Assembly (NCBI RefSeq): GCF_014193845.1
Contig: NZ_JACHZX010000002.1
Location: forward strand, 310,001 to 374,000
Reading direction: 5' to 3'
Source: Sphingomonas sp. BK345
GTDB taxonomy: Bacteria > Pseudomonadota > Alphaproteobacteria > Sphingomonadales > Sphingomonadaceae
DNA: 64,000 nucleotides
Shown piece by piece: positions 46,188 to 55,072 of the stretch. Position 1 is the first letter of the stretch. Each line of letters starts with the position of its first letter. The position numbers and the translations under genes are program-made. Below the pieces are notes generated by a model. That model did not search any database, was not told where the DNA came from, and was given only the letters and a program-made list of their open reading frames with translations.

Positions 46188-46894
46188 CGCGCCACCCGCG
46201 GCGCGAGCAGCGGCTGCGCGAGCCGGCCGAACAGCTCGGCGGTGATGAGCCAGAAGATCATCTGCCCGGCGATCGCGGCGACGCGATACTGCCACAGCAG
46301 CGAGGCGGGAAAGTCCGCGGGCACCTCGTCGACGTGTGGCAGCAGCGCGGCAAGCAGCGCGACGGCGGCGAGATAGACCAGCCCGCCCGCGAGCCAGCGG
46401 TCGAGCCGCGTCAGCACCGCGCCGAGCCGCTGCGCCGTCCACGCGCCGGCGAGAGCGGCGAGCAGCGATCCCGCCAGCATCGCGAGGAAGGCACCGGTGC
46501 GCAGCCGCACCGTCTCGTGCAGCCCCACCGCGGGCGGTGTCGGCGGGTATTTCAGCGCGGGCGCGAGCACCAGCACGACGCAGGCGAGCGCGGCGAGCAG
46601 CAGCGCGAGCGCGCGCGGCGGGATCGCGCCGACGCGGCCGTGGCACGCCGCCACCACGATGGCGAGCAGCCCGCCCAGCGCGGTGCCGTAGAGCATCATC
46701 GCGGTGTACAGCCCGAGCGTCTTCTGCGTCGCACGCGACACCAGCTCGACTCCGCCCCCGTGCGCGGCGTGACGTGCCTCGAAGGCGATCGCGGCGTCGA
46801 CGTGCGGCTCGGCGACGATCAGCGCGAAGGTGGCGGCGACGAACGCGCCGGCGAGCCCCGCAAGCATCCCCCGCCAGAGCAGCAGCCCTGTCAT
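46184..46894 (-). CDS. cbtA: cobalt transporter subunit CbtA
   Basis: 236 residues, about five to six membrane helices. Starts GLLLWRGMLAGLAGAFVAATFALIVAEPHVDAAIAFE and holds the ALKYPPTPPAVG segment characteristic of CbtA. Predicted energy-independent or secondary cobalt importer working with CbtB. Fifteen bases after cbtB; coupled to cobO. Confidence 0.9.
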   Translation of the reverse strand: MTGLLLWRGMLAGLAGAFVAATFALIVAEPHVDAAIAFEARHAAHGGGVELVSRATQKTLGLYTAMMLYGTALGGLLAIVVAACHGRVGAIPPRALALLLAALACVVLVLAPALKYPPTPPAVGLHETVRLRTGAFLAMLAGSLLAALAGAWTAQRLGAVLTRLDRWLAGGLVYLAAVALLAALLPHVDEVPADFPASLLWQYRVAAIAGQMIFWLITAELFGRLAQPLLAPRVAR

Positions 46895-46909
46895 GATGTG
46901 ACCTTGCGC

Positions 46910-47137
46910 TTAGTGGCAGGGGAAGCCGAGCAGGTGCCGCCCGTCATGGACGAACTCGTGGACGTACATGCCCTTGAACAGCGCGAAGGCGCCCTGCTCG
47001 GTGCTGACGAAGTAGAGCAGGATCAGCGCGACGATCGCGGCGAAGACAGCCCAGGGCGCGATCTCGGCGAGCGGGATCGCGCCAGCGGAAGCAGGTGCGG
47101 GGGCGGCGAGCGGGCGCGCGGCGACGCGGCTGGTCAT
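46910..47137 (-). CDS. cbtB: cobalt transporter subunit CbtB
   Basis: 75 residues from ATG (MTSRVAARPLAAP). One membrane helix (about residues 27-47) and a histidine-rich C-terminus (MYVHEFVHDGRHLLGFPCH) that would bind cobalt, the hallmark of CbtB. First gene after a cobalamin riboswitch; an upstream in-frame extension would read into the riboswitch and is rejected. Confidence 0.9.
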   Translation of the reverse strand: MTSRVAARPLAAPAPASAGAIPLAEIAPWAVFAAIVALILLYFVSTEQGAFALFKGMYVHEFVHDGRHLLGFPCH

Positions 47138-47179
47138 CGGTTCGGCTCCAGTCCGGGGAGGCGCGCCCGGAATAGCGGG

Positions 47180-47315
47180 TTGATGCGCCGGGCGGGGTCT
47201 GACTCTCGACAGCGCAATGGCCATCGATCACAGTGGCGCGACCGCGCCGGAGTCTCACCGGCTTCCCGCCCGGTGCTGAGGCACGCAGCTGTGGCGGCTG
47301 CGCGGCACCGCGTCA
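47180..47315 (-). promoter_or_regulatory. cobalamin riboswitch upstream of cbtB
   Basis: Read on the minus strand it shows the conserved core in order: gcggtgccgcgc, a P3-P5 region ggcgggaagccggtgagac, ctccggcgcggtcgcgccactgtga, and a B12-box-like gagtcagaccccgcccggcgc. It ends about 40 bases before the cbtB ATG, consistent with control of ribosome access. Expected to turn off cbtBA-cobO-DUF1636-cobTCS when adenosylcobalamin is abundant. Confidence 0.85.
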
Positions 47316-47334
47316 ACCGAGCAGGAGCCCCATC

Positions 47335-47910
47335 GTGACCGTTCGCCTGCTGCTGCTCTGCGCCGGCGCCACCGAGGCGACGCGCGCCGCACGCTTCGCG
47401 GCGCCCGACGACGCGCTCGATGCCGCTGGTCTAGCCAAGGTACAGGCGCTGCGGCTCGGCGCGGCGGCGTCGTGGCGTTGCGTCGTCGCGCCGGAGCGCT
47501 CCGCGCGCGAGACGGCCGCGGCACTTGCCCTCTCCGCGGCGGACGAGCCGGCGCTGGCCGACCAGGACGCCGGCACGTGGCGTGGCCGCGCGTTGATGAC
47601 GCTGCCGGAGGCAGCGCTCGCGGCGTGGATCGCGGCCCCGGAGCGCGGCGCACCCGGCGGTGAGTCGCTCGACGCAGTGCGCGAGCGGGTGGGCGCGTGG
47701 CTCGACACGCTCGCCGCGACCGGCGAGGGACGGTGGCTTGCGGTGAGCCATGCCGCGGTGATCCGCGCCGCGCTGGCGCACGCGCTGGCGCTGCCGGTCG
47801 CGGCGACGCTGGCGATCGACGTCGCGCCGCTCGCCACCGTGGCGCTGTCGTTCACCGATCGCTGGCGACTGCGCGAGCTGCGTCGCGGCGGAGCAGATAG
47901 CAGTCCATGA
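47335..47910 (+). CDS. histidine-phosphatase-fold protein lacking the catalytic histidine
   Basis: 191 residues from GTG behind GCAGGAG. The fold is recognisable (VVAPERSARETAAALALS, DAGTWRGRALMTLP, and the second histidine in LAVSHAAVIRAALAHAL). The N-terminal RHG motif reads LLCAGATEATR: where relatives in this context keep C-H-A, this protein has C-A-G, so the phospho-accepting histidine seems lost. Located among cobalamin genes, divergent from the riboswitch and overlapping cobF by 59 bases at the 3' ends. Role unknown. Confidence 0.75.
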   Translation: MTVRLLLLCAGATEATRAARFAAPDDALDAAGLAKVQALRLGAAASWRCVVAPERSARETAAALALSAADEPALADQDAGTWRGRALMTLPEAALAAWIAAPERGAPGGESLDAVRERVGAWLDTLAATGEGRWLAVSHAAVIRAALAHALALPVAATLAIDVAPLATVALSFTDRWRLRELRRGGADSSP

Positions 47911-48628
47911 TCCAGCCGTGCCGCGCGCGCAGCAATGTGCGCTCGTCGCGGATCGCTGGCGCCGTCGCGGCGAGCGGACCCGCGAGCAAGGACTGCTGCG
48001 GCATGCCCAGATAGGCGCCCCACCAGATCGTCGTGCCCGCCGGATCCAGCCGCTCGAACGCGCAGCCCGAGTCGAGCATCACCGCCACCATCTCGATCCC
48101 TACGGGCCATCCCTCCGTGGTAAGCCGGCGTCCGGTGGTGACGAGCAGGGGCGCTCCGAGCCCGGTGAGCGGGACGGCGTGCGCCGCGGCGAGCGCCTGC
48201 AGGCTGGTGATGCCGGGCACGACCTCAACGGCCACTGGCATGGCGCCGGCAGCGAGCCGCGCGGCGATTCGCAGGCTGCTGTCGTAGAGCGAGGGGTCCC
48301 CCCAGACGAGCAGCGCCACGCGACCGCCGTCGGGCAGGTGGCGCGTGATCGCCGCGCACCACGCCGCCGCGATCGCATCGTGCCAGGCCGCGACGCTGTC
48401 GAGATAGGGCAGCGCCGGGTCGCGCCCGGGTACGTCGAAGGTCGCGGTCTGCGCCGTCTCGCCGACCACCGCGGCGCAGATCGTCGCGCGCAGGTCGAGC
48501 AGCTCGGCGGTCTCGGCGCGCTTGCGTGGCAGCAGGATCAGGTCGGCCGCGCGCATCGCCGCCTCGGCCGCGCGGGTGAGATGGTCGGGGTTGCCGGTGC
48601 CGATCCCGATGAGGCTCAGCGCGATCAT
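47852..48628 (-). CDS. cobF: precorrin-6A synthase (deacetylating)
   Basis: 258 residues. SAM-dependent C1 methyltransferase of the aerobic corrin pathway, releasing acetate. N-terminal LIGIGTGNPDHLTRAAEAAM and the family block LLPRKRAETAELLDLR, VWGDPSLYDS, and VVPGITSLQALAAAH. Presence of CobF and CobG marks the oxygen-dependent route. Start overlaps cobB (ATGA); 3' end overlaps the convergent phosphatase-like gene. Confidence 0.95.
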   Translation of the reverse strand: MIALSLIGIGTGNPDHLTRAAEAAMRAADLILLPRKRAETAELLDLRATICAAVVGETAQTATFDVPGRDPALPYLDSVAAWHDAIAAAWCAAITRHLPDGGRVALLVWGDPSLYDSSLRIAARLAAGAMPVAVEVVPGITSLQALAAAHAVPLTGLGAPLLVTTGRRLTTEGWPVGIEMVAVMLDSGCAFERLDPAGTTIWWGAYLGMPQQSLLAGPLAATAPAIRDERTLLRARHGWIMDCYLLRRDAARAVASDR

Positions 48629-49929
48629 CCCGCCGCCGCGATCAGGTGGAAGAAGCTGCCGCTGACGTGCCCGCGCGCCGAGCCGGTTTCCGCCACCGCG
48701 ACTCCGTCGGCGTCGGTGACCGCCGCGAGCGCCGGGTCGGGCTGGGCGACGATCGAAGAATAGTGGAACTCGTGCCCGAACAGCGTCGTGTCGGGCGCGA
48801 GGGCGCCGAGCCGCCGCGCCAGCGTCGCGCGACGATAGCCGAGGTGCAGCCGCCGCGTCGCATAGCTCGTCACCAGTCCAAGCAGCCCGGCCATGCGGTG
48901 GGGCGTGCCGTCCGCGTCGACCAGCGCCTCGCCGAGCACCATATAGCCGCCGCACTCGCCGTGGACGGGGCGCGTCTCGGCATGCGCGCGCAGCCCCGCG
49001 AGGAAACGCTCGTTGGCGGCGATGCGGCCGGCGTGGAGCTCGGGATAGCCGCCGGGCAGCCAGACGAGGTCGGCGTCCGAGTCGGGTGGCTCGTCGGCGA
49101 GCGGTGAGAAGGGCAGCAGCGTCGCTCCCGCCGCGCGCCAGCCGCCCAGCAGGTGTGGGTAGGTGAAGGAGAAGGCGGCATCCTGCGCGAGCGCGATCCG
49201 CTGCGCCGGCGGGTCGATCCGAGGCGACGCTGCATTGGCGTGCCCACCCGCGGCGAGGACACGCAGAGCTGTCAGGTCAAGATGAGCGCGGACGAAGGCG
49301 GAATGTGCGGCGATCCGCTCCTCCAAATCGGCGTGCTCGTCTGCCTGGACGAGGCCGAGGTGGCGCTCGGGAAGGCGCAACGCCGGTGCGCGGGGCAGCG
49401 CGCCGAGCACCGTGATCCCCGCGGCCGCCATGCCCGCGCGCGCGAGCCGCTCGTGCCGTGCGCTCGCCACGCGGTTGAGGATCACGCCGGCGATACGTAC
49501 CTCGGGGTCGAGCGTCGCGAAGCCGAGCGCGGTCGCGGCGGCGGACTGCGCCTGGCCGCTGACGTCGAGCACCAGCACGACGGGCCAGCCGAACCGCCGG
49601 GCGATCTCCGCCCCCGCGCCGGTACCGCTCTGCCCCGGTGACGCCACGCCGTCGAACAACCCCATGGAGGCCTCGGCCAGCGCCAGCTCGGCGTCGGCCG
49701 CGCGCGCGGCGAGCGAGTCGAGCAGCGCGCCCGGCATCGCCCAGCCGTCGAGATTGTACGAGTCGCGTCCGCACGCGGCGCGGTGGAAGGCGGGATCGAT
49801 ATAGTCGGGACCGCTTTTGAAAGGCTGAACGGTCACGCCCTCCTCGGCGAGCGCGCGGAGCAGACCGAGCATCACCGTGGTCTTGCCGCTGCCGGAGGCG
49901 GGGGCGGCGATCATCAGACCCGGCGTCAC
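48625..49929 (-). CDS. cobB: cobyrinic acid a,c-diamide synthase
   Basis: 434 residues from GTG. Amidates the a and c side chains; in the aerobic route the substrate is hydrogenobyrinic acid. P-loop [34 protein letters not shown], and the C-terminal glutamine amidotransferase with [15 protein letters not shown] and the late histidines in [10 protein letters not shown]. Start overlaps cobM. Confidence 0.96.
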   Translation of the reverse strand: MTPGLMIAAPASGSGKTTVMLGLLRALAEEGVTVQPFKSGPDYIDPAFHRAACGRDSYNLDGWAMPGALLDSLAARAADAELALAEASMGLFDGVASPGQSGTGAGAEIARRFGWPVVLVLDVSGQAQSAAATALGFATLDPEVRIAGVILNRVASARHERLARAGMAAAGITVLGALPRAPALRLPERHLGLVQADEHADLEERIAAHSAFVRAHLDLTALRVLAAGGHANAASPRIDPPAQRIALAQDAAFSFTYPHLLGGWRAAGATLLPFSPLADEPPDSDADLVWLPGGYPELHAGRIAANERFLAGLRAHAETRPVHGECGGYMVLGEALVDADGTPHRMAGLLGLVTSYATRRLHLGYRRATLARRLGALAPDTTLFGHEFHYSSIVAQPDPALAAVTDADGVAVAETGSARGHVSGSFFHLIAAAG

Positions 49930-50693
49930 GCCGCCGGCCCCGCGGCGGGGCGGAAGCGTCGGTCATAGTCGGGCGCATAGAGCCGGCTCTCGTCGAAGCA
50001 CTCGGCGCCGAGCGCGCGACCGACGAGGATCAGCGCGGTGCGCTCGGGTCCGCCCGCCGCGGCGTCGGCGAGCGTCGCCAGCGTCGCGCGCACCACGCGC
50101 TCGTCGGGCCAGCTCGCGCGCCACACCACCGCGGCGGGGCAGTCGCCACCGTGGGTCGGCAGCAGCGTCTCCACCACCTCGGCGAGCCGATGAATCGAGA
50201 GGTGGATCGCCAGCGTCGCGCCGGTCGCGGCGAAGGCGGCGAGCGTCTCCGTCGGTGGCATCGCGCTGGCGCGGCCGGGCGTGCGCGTGAGTACCACCGA
50301 CTGCGCGATGCCAGGCAGCGTCAGCTCGCTCTCCAGCGCGGCCGCCGCGGCCGCGAAGGCGGGGACGCCCGGCGTCACGGTGACCGGTATCCCGAGCGCG
50401 CGCAGCCGACGCAGCTGCTCGCCCATCGCCGACCAGACCGACAGGTCGCCCGAGTGAAGTCGCGCCACGTCCTGCCCCGCGGCGTGCGCGGCAACGATCT
50501 CGGCGACGATCGCGTCGAGCGACAGCGGAGCGGTGTCGACGATCCGAGCGCCGGGCGGACAGTGGCGCAGCACTGCGGCCGGAACGAGCGAGCCGGCGTA
50601 GAGGCAAACCGGCGCGGCGGCGATAAGGTCGCGGCCGCGCAGCGTCAGCAGGTCGGGCGCGCCGGGGCCGGCACCGATGAAATGAACGGTCAT
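49926..50693 (-). CDS. cobM: precorrin-4 C11-methyltransferase
   Basis: 255 residues. SAM-dependent methyltransferase: [37 protein letters not shown], and [22 protein letters not shown]. Start overlaps cobE and stop overlaps cobB, part of the cobL-E-M-B-F run. Confidence 0.95.
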   Translation of the reverse strand: MTVHFIGAGPGAPDLLTLRGRDLIAAAPVCLYAGSLVPAAVLRHCPPGARIVDTAPLSLDAIVAEIVAAHAAGQDVARLHSGDLSVWSAMGEQLRRLRALGIPVTVTPGVPAFAAAAAALESELTLPGIAQSVVLTRTPGRASAMPPTETLAAFAATGATLAIHLSIHRLAEVVETLLPTHGGDCPAAVVWRASWPDERVVRATLATLADAAAGGPERTALILVGRALGAECFDESRLYAPDYDRRFRPAAGPAA

Positions 50694-51049
50694 GAAGTTC
50701 CTATGGCGAGCGCGCAGGTGGCGCGTCGATCGGGGGAGACGAGTCGCGTCGTGAGCAGGCGGGCACCCGGACCGGCGGCGTGGAGCGCGGTCGCTTCGGC
50801 GACGCTGCCGGTACCGCGGGCGGTGACGCTAGCAGGCGAGCGGGTCGGCGTGACAGTCGCTGCGAGCGCCGCATCAGTGATCGGAACGACGGGTACGCCG
50901 AGCGCGCGCGCGAGCGGCGCCAGCAGTGCGACGCGGTCGGCCGGGGCGGCGAGGCGGTCGACCGATCGCCCCTGCGCCGCGGCGGCGAAAGCGGCGGCGA
51001 GCGACTCGGCGGTGGCGCTGGCACGGCAGCCGAAGCCGGCGACGATCAC
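50690..51049 (-). CDS. cobE: CobE/CbiG C-terminal family protein
   Basis: 119 residues from GTG. Begins [21 protein letters not shown] and contains [23 protein letters not shown] and [15 protein letters not shown], the pattern of CobE and of the CbiG C-terminal domain. CobE is needed in the aerobic pathway around ring contraction, but its biochemical task is not settled. Four-base overlaps on both sides. Confidence 0.88.
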   Translation of the reverse strand: MIVAGFGCRASATAESLAAAFAAAAQGRSVDRLAAPADRVALLAPLARALGVPVVPITDAALAATVTPTRSPASVTARGTGSVAEATALHAAGPGARLLTTRLVSPDRRATCALAIGTS

Positions 51050-52248
51050 AGCGTCACGCTCCACTGCACGATCGGGAAGCTGGCGCGCCAGCCCCGCCGC
51101 GTGCCAAGCGCGGCCGCCTCGGCCAGCTCCACCCGCAGCAGCGCGCCGCCCTGCTGCACGTGCCGGGCGGCGAGTAGCGCCTCCGACTCGAGCGTCACCG
51201 CGTGCGCCACCAGGCGGGTGCCACCAGGCAGCGAGTGGAACAGATAGTCGAGCAGCGCATCGCAGAGTCCCCCGCCGACGAACACCGCGTCGGGCGGCGG
51301 CAGCCCGGCCAGCGCGTCGGGTGCTGCTCCCACGACCAGCCGCAGTCGATCGACCCCGAGCGAGTCGGCGTTGGCGCGGGCGCGGGCGGCGCGGACCGGG
51401 TCGCGCTCGATCGCCACCGCCGCGGTGCGTGGGTGGGCGAGCAGCCATTCGATCGCGATCGAGCCCGAGCCCGCGCCGATGTCCCACAGCAGCTCGCCCG
51501 CGCGCGGCGCGAGTGCGGAGAGCGCCAGCGCCCGCTGCGGGCGCTTGGTGAGTTGGCCGTCGTGCGCGAACCAGTCGTCGGCGAGCCCGCTCGCGCGCGG
51601 CATCACGCGGCCCTCGCCCGCCACCGCGATGGCGAGTGCGACCGGGTGCGCGACGTCGTCGAGGCCCCATGCCGCGGCGGCGGTCGTGCGCACCCGCTCG
51701 CGCGCGCCGCCGAGCGCTTCCAGCACCGTCACCGCGCTCGCGCCGAAGCCCTGCGCGGCGAGATAGCGTGCCATCTCCGCCGCGGCATCACCGTCGCGCA
51801 CCAGCACGATCGCGCGCTCGCCCGGCGCGAGCAGCGGGCGCATCCGACCGGGCCGCGCGGCGTGCAGCCCGAGGCAGGCGGTCTCCTCCAGCCGCCAGCC
51901 GAGCCGTGCCGCCGCCAGCGCGAAGGTCGAGCGCGCGGGATGAGCGACCCACTCGTCGCGCGCGAGCAGCGCGGTGACCGTGCCGCCGGCGCCGAACCAG
52001 AACGGGTCGCCCGAGGCGAGCATCACCGTCGGTCGGCCGCGCCGCGCCAGCAGCCGCTCGACTCCGTGAGCGAAAGGAACGGGCCATGGCTCCCTCGTCG
52101 CCGTCAGCTCGGGCAGCAACGCGAGCTGGCGCGGCGCGCCGATCACATGCGCGGCGGCTTCCAGCGCGGCGCGGCTTGCGGCGCACAGCCCGCCCGGTCC
52201 ATCCTCGCCGATCCCGACGATCGTCAGCCACGGATCCCGCTCAGCCAT
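51046..52248 (-). CDS. cobL: precorrin-6Y C5,15-methyltransferase (decarboxylating)
   Basis: 400 residues from ATG (MAERDPWLTIVGIGEDGPGGL). Two fused SAM methyltransferases: a CbiE-like N-terminal half (about 1-200, with VMLASGDPFWFGAGG) and a CbiT-like C-terminal half (about 215-400, with LLWDIGAGSGSIAIEW). They methylate C5 and C15 and decarboxylate the acetate at C12. Its ATG shares the palindrome CATG with the ATG of divergent cobK. Confidence 0.95.
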   Translation of the reverse strand: MAERDPWLTIVGIGEDGPGGLCAASRAALEAAAHVIGAPRQLALLPELTATREPWPVPFAHGVERLLARRGRPTVMLASGDPFWFGAGGTVTALLARDEWVAHPARSTFALAAARLGWRLEETACLGLHAARPGRMRPLLAPGERAIVLVRDGDAAAEMARYLAAQGFGASAVTVLEALGGARERVRTTAAAAWGLDDVAHPVALAIAVAGEGRVMPRASGLADDWFAHDGQLTKRPQRALALSALAPRAGELLWDIGAGSGSIAIEWLLAHPRTAAVAIERDPVRAARARANADSLGVDRLRLVVGAAPDALAGLPPPDAVFVGGGLCDALLDYLFHSLPGGTRLVAHAVTLESEALLAARHVQQGGALLRVELAEAAALGTRRGWRASFPIVQWSVTL

Positions 52249-52996
52249 GCCGCACCTTCTCATCCTCGGCGGCACCACCGAGGCGAGCGCGCTCGCCGCC
52301 GCGGTCGCCGCGCGAGGGGTTCGCGCGACGCTGAGCTACGCCGGCCGCACCGCCCACCCGCGCGCGCAGCCGGTGCCGGTACGCGTCGGCGGATTCGGTG
52401 GCGTCGCAGGACTCGCCGCCTGGTTGCGCGCCGAGCAGGTCACTCATGTCGTCGACGCGACCCACCCCTTCGCCGCGCAGATCAGCGCCAACGCGGTCGC
52501 CGCCGCGGCGCAGGCGAGCGTGCCAATCATCGCACTGACCCGGCCGCCGTGGCACGCCGGCGCGGGCGATCGCTGGACGCACGTCGCCGACCTCGACGCC
52601 GCGGTCGCCGCGCTGGACGGACCGCCGCGCCGGGTGATGCTGGCGCTCGGGCGAATGCACGTCGAACGCTTCACCGCGCGGCCGCAGCACCATTATCTGC
52701 TCCGCTTCGTCGACGCGCCGGAGCGCGCGCCCGCGCTGCCGCACCACCGGCTGGTGATCGACCGCGGTCCGTTCACCGCGGCGGCCGACCAACGGCTGCT
52801 GCAAGCGCATGGCACCGAGCTGATCGTGTGCAAGAACGCGGGCGGCGACGGCGCCGCGGCCAAGCTCGTCGCGGCCCGCGCGCTCGGCCTGGCGGTGCTG
52901 ATGATCGACCGCCCCGCGCTGCCGCCGCGGCGGACGTGCGAGAGCGTCCCCGCGGTGCTCGACTGGCTCGATCACGCCACCGACCGCGGCGTGTAG
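52247..52996 (+). CDS. cobK: precorrin-6A reductase
   Basis: 249 residues. NADPH-dependent reduction of precorrin-6A. N-terminal LLILGGTTEASALAAAV, VVDATHPFAAQISANAV, and the C-terminal VCKNAGGDGAAAKLVAARAL. It is the only plus-strand gene in a minus-strand block: its start overlaps that of cobL and its end overlaps cobJ by 25 bases, so its promoter must lie within cobL. Confidence 0.94.
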   Translation: MPHLLILGGTTEASALAAAVAARGVRATLSYAGRTAHPRAQPVPVRVGGFGGVAGLAAWLRAEQVTHVVDATHPFAAQISANAVAAAAQASVPIIALTRPPWHAGAGDRWTHVADLDAAVAALDGPPRRVMLALGRMHVERFTARPQHHYLLRFVDAPERAPALPHHRLVIDRGPFTAAADQRLLQAHGTELIVCKNAGGDGAAAKLVAARALGLAVLMIDRPALPPRRTCESVPAVLDWLDHATDRGV

Positions 52997-53724
52997 AGCC
53001 AGGGCGCGCCGGCGCGTTCGATCAGCCGCGTCCGGCTCGAGCCGACGATCACCAGCGTCCGCATGTCCGCCATGTCGCCGCGCGCCTCCGGCAGCGGCAC
53101 GACCCACAGCGATTCCGCGGGCGTGGTCACCGCGCGCGCGAACAGCACCGGACGTGAGTCAGCACAGGCCGCGCGCAGTACCGCGAGCGCGCGATCGAGC
53201 CCATCCGGACGCGCGGCGGAGCGCGGGTTGTAGAGCGCGATCGCGAAGTCGGCCTCCGCCGCCAGTCGGAGGCGCTGCTCAATCAACGCGGCGGGCTTGA
53301 GATTGTCCGACAGGTTGATCGCGCAGAAGTCATGGCCGAGCGGTGCACCGGCGCGCGCGCTGGCGGCGAGCATCGCGGTGATCCCGGGCAGCACGCGCAC
53401 GTCGAGCGCGCGCCAGCTCGGCTCGCCCGCCTCGATTGCCTCGAACACTGCCGCCGCCATCGCGAACACACCGGGATCGCCCGACGACACCACCACGACC
53501 CGCGCGCCGCCCGCGGCGAGCGACAAAGCGTGGTGCGCGCGATCCAGCTCGACACGGTTGTCCGTCTCGTGGCGGGTCAGCCCGGGTCGCGGTGTGACGC
53601 GACGGACATAGGGAATGTAGCCGATCACGTCGGTCGCCGCGGCGAGCGCAGTGCTCACCTCGGGCGTGACGAGCGCCTCGTCGCCCGGGCCCAGCCCCGC
53701 GATGGCGAGCCAGCCCGCGCTCAC
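52972..53724 (-). CDS. cobJ: precorrin-3B C17-methyltransferase
   Basis: 250 residues from GTG (V-SAGWLAIAGLGPGDEALVTPE). Methylates C17 and contracts the macrocycle to precorrin-4. Family marks: DVIGYIPYVRRVTP, VVVSSGDPGVFAMAAAVFEA, and ALYNPRSAARPDGLDRA. Start overlaps cobI. 3' end overlaps convergent cobK. Confidence 0.95.
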   Translation of the reverse strand: MSAGWLAIAGLGPGDEALVTPEVSTALAAATDVIGYIPYVRRVTPRPGLTRHETDNRVELDRAHHALSLAAGGARVVVVSSGDPGVFAMAAAVFEAIEAGEPSWRALDVRVLPGITAMLAASARAGAPLGHDFCAINLSDNLKPAALIEQRLRLAAEADFAIALYNPRSAARPDGLDRALAVLRAACADSRPVLFARAVTTPAESLWVVPLPEARGDMADMRTLVIVGSSRTRLIERAGAPWLYTPRSVA

Positions 53725-54446
53725 GGGCGCCGTCCCTGACCATGGACGAGCACGATCGCGAAATAAGGCGCGGTCTCGCCCGCCTCGGCGAGCGGCACGA
53801 CGCGCTGCTCGGGCATGGCGGCGTGCTCGACCAGCCAAGCCGCATCCTCGCGCCCGGCGGCGGCGAGCGCGCGGCGTAGCTTCGGCAGGTGGCGGCCGAC
53901 CTTCATCACCACCAGCGCGTCGGTGTCGCGCACGCGGCGGGTCAGCTCGGCCTCGGGCAGGGTCGCGGTGGCGACGGTGAGCACGTCATCGCCCCAGGTG
54001 ATCGGCGCGCCGCTGGCGGTCCAGGCACCCGACATGCCAGTGACGCCCGGCACCACCGCCACCGGCACCGCGCCGGCGAGGCGCGCGTGGAGGTGCATGA
54101 ACGAGCCGTAGAAGAACGGGTCACCCTCGCACAACACCACCACCTCCTCGCCGGCGCGGGCGAGCGCGGCGAGATGGGCGGCGCTCTCGGCGTAGAAGGC
54201 GGCGAGCTGCGCGTTATAGGCCGGATCGCTCACCGACAGCTCGGTCGTGACCGGATATTCCATCGCATATTCGACGACATCGGCGCGCAGCATGCCCTCC
54301 ACCAACCGGCGCGCATGGCCGGGCCGCCCCCGCTTGCGGAAGAAGGCGAGGTGGCGCGCGCCGCGCACCAGCCGGTCGGCGCGGACGCTCATCAGGTCCG
54401 CCGCGCCCGGTCCGAGCCCGACGCCGTGGATCGTGCCCGCGCTCAT
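53721..54446 (-). CDS. cobI: precorrin-2 C20-methyltransferase
   Basis: 241 residues. SAM-dependent methylation of precorrin-2 at C20. HGVGLGPGAADLMSVRADR, VVLCEGDPFFYGSFMHLHARL, and VVPGVTGMSGAW are present. Start overlaps cobH and stop overlaps cobJ. Confidence 0.95.
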   Translation of the reverse strand: MSAGTIHGVGLGPGAADLMSVRADRLVRGARHLAFFRKRGRPGHARRLVEGMLRADVVEYAMEYPVTTELSVSDPAYNAQLAAFYAESAAHLAALARAGEEVVVLCEGDPFFYGSFMHLHARLAGAVPVAVVPGVTGMSGAWTASGAPITWGDDVLTVATATLPEAELTRRVRDTDALVVMKVGRHLPKLRRALAAAGREDAAWLVEHAAMPEQRVVPLAEAGETAPYFAIVLVHGQGRRP

Positions 54447-55072
54447 TCGGCCGCGCTCGCCAGCGCGTTGACCGCCGCGACCGTGATCGCGCTGCCGCCG
54501 AGCCGGCCCGTCACGGTCGCGCAGGGCACGGGCGCCTCGCACCACAGCGCCTCCTTCGACTCGGCAGCGCCGACGAAGCCGACCGGGCAGCCGATGATCG
54601 CGGCGGGGCGCGGGCAGGCGGGGTGGTCGAGCATCGCGAGCAGGTGGAACAGCGCGGTCGGTGCGTTGCCGATCGCGACCAGTGCACCGGCGAGGTGCGG
54701 GCGCCACAGTTCCAGCGCCGCGGCGGAGCGCGTGGTGTTCAGCGCCGCGGCGAGCGGCGGCACCGCGGGATCGTGCAGCGTGCAGATCACCGCATTGTCG
54801 GCGGGCAGCCGCGCGCTCGTGACCCCCTCGCTGACCATGCGCGCGTCGCACAAGATCGGTGCGCCCGCCGCCAGCGCCGTCCGGGCGGCGGTGGCGAAGC
54901 CGGGCGAGAAGCGGATGTCGCCGGCGAGGGCAACGAGACCCGCGGCGTGGATCATCCGCACGGCCACGGGCTCCTCCTCGGCGGAGAAGCGTGCGAGCTC
55001 GGCCTCGGCGCGGATGATCGCGAACGACTGGCGGTAGATCGTCGCGCCGTCGGTCTCATAGGCGGGTCGCAT
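54443..55072 (-). CDS. cobH: precorrin-8X methylmutase
   Basis: 209 residues. Moves the C11 methyl to C12 to give hydrogenobyrinic acid. The catalytic histidine lies in VRMIHAAGL; other blocks are ILCDARMVSEGV, TALFHLLAML and AAIIGCPVGFVGAAESKEAL. Starts directly after the cobG stop. Confidence 0.96.
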   Translation of the reverse strand: MRPAYETDGATIYRQSFAIIRAEAELARFSAEEEPVAVRMIHAAGLVALAGDIRFSPGFATAARTALAAGAPILCDARMVSEGVTSARLPADNAVICTLHDPAVPPLAAALNTTRSAAALELWRPHLAGALVAIGNAPTALFHLLAMLDHPACPRPAAIIGCPVGFVGAAESKEALWCEAPVPCATVTGRLGGSAITVAAVNALASAAE

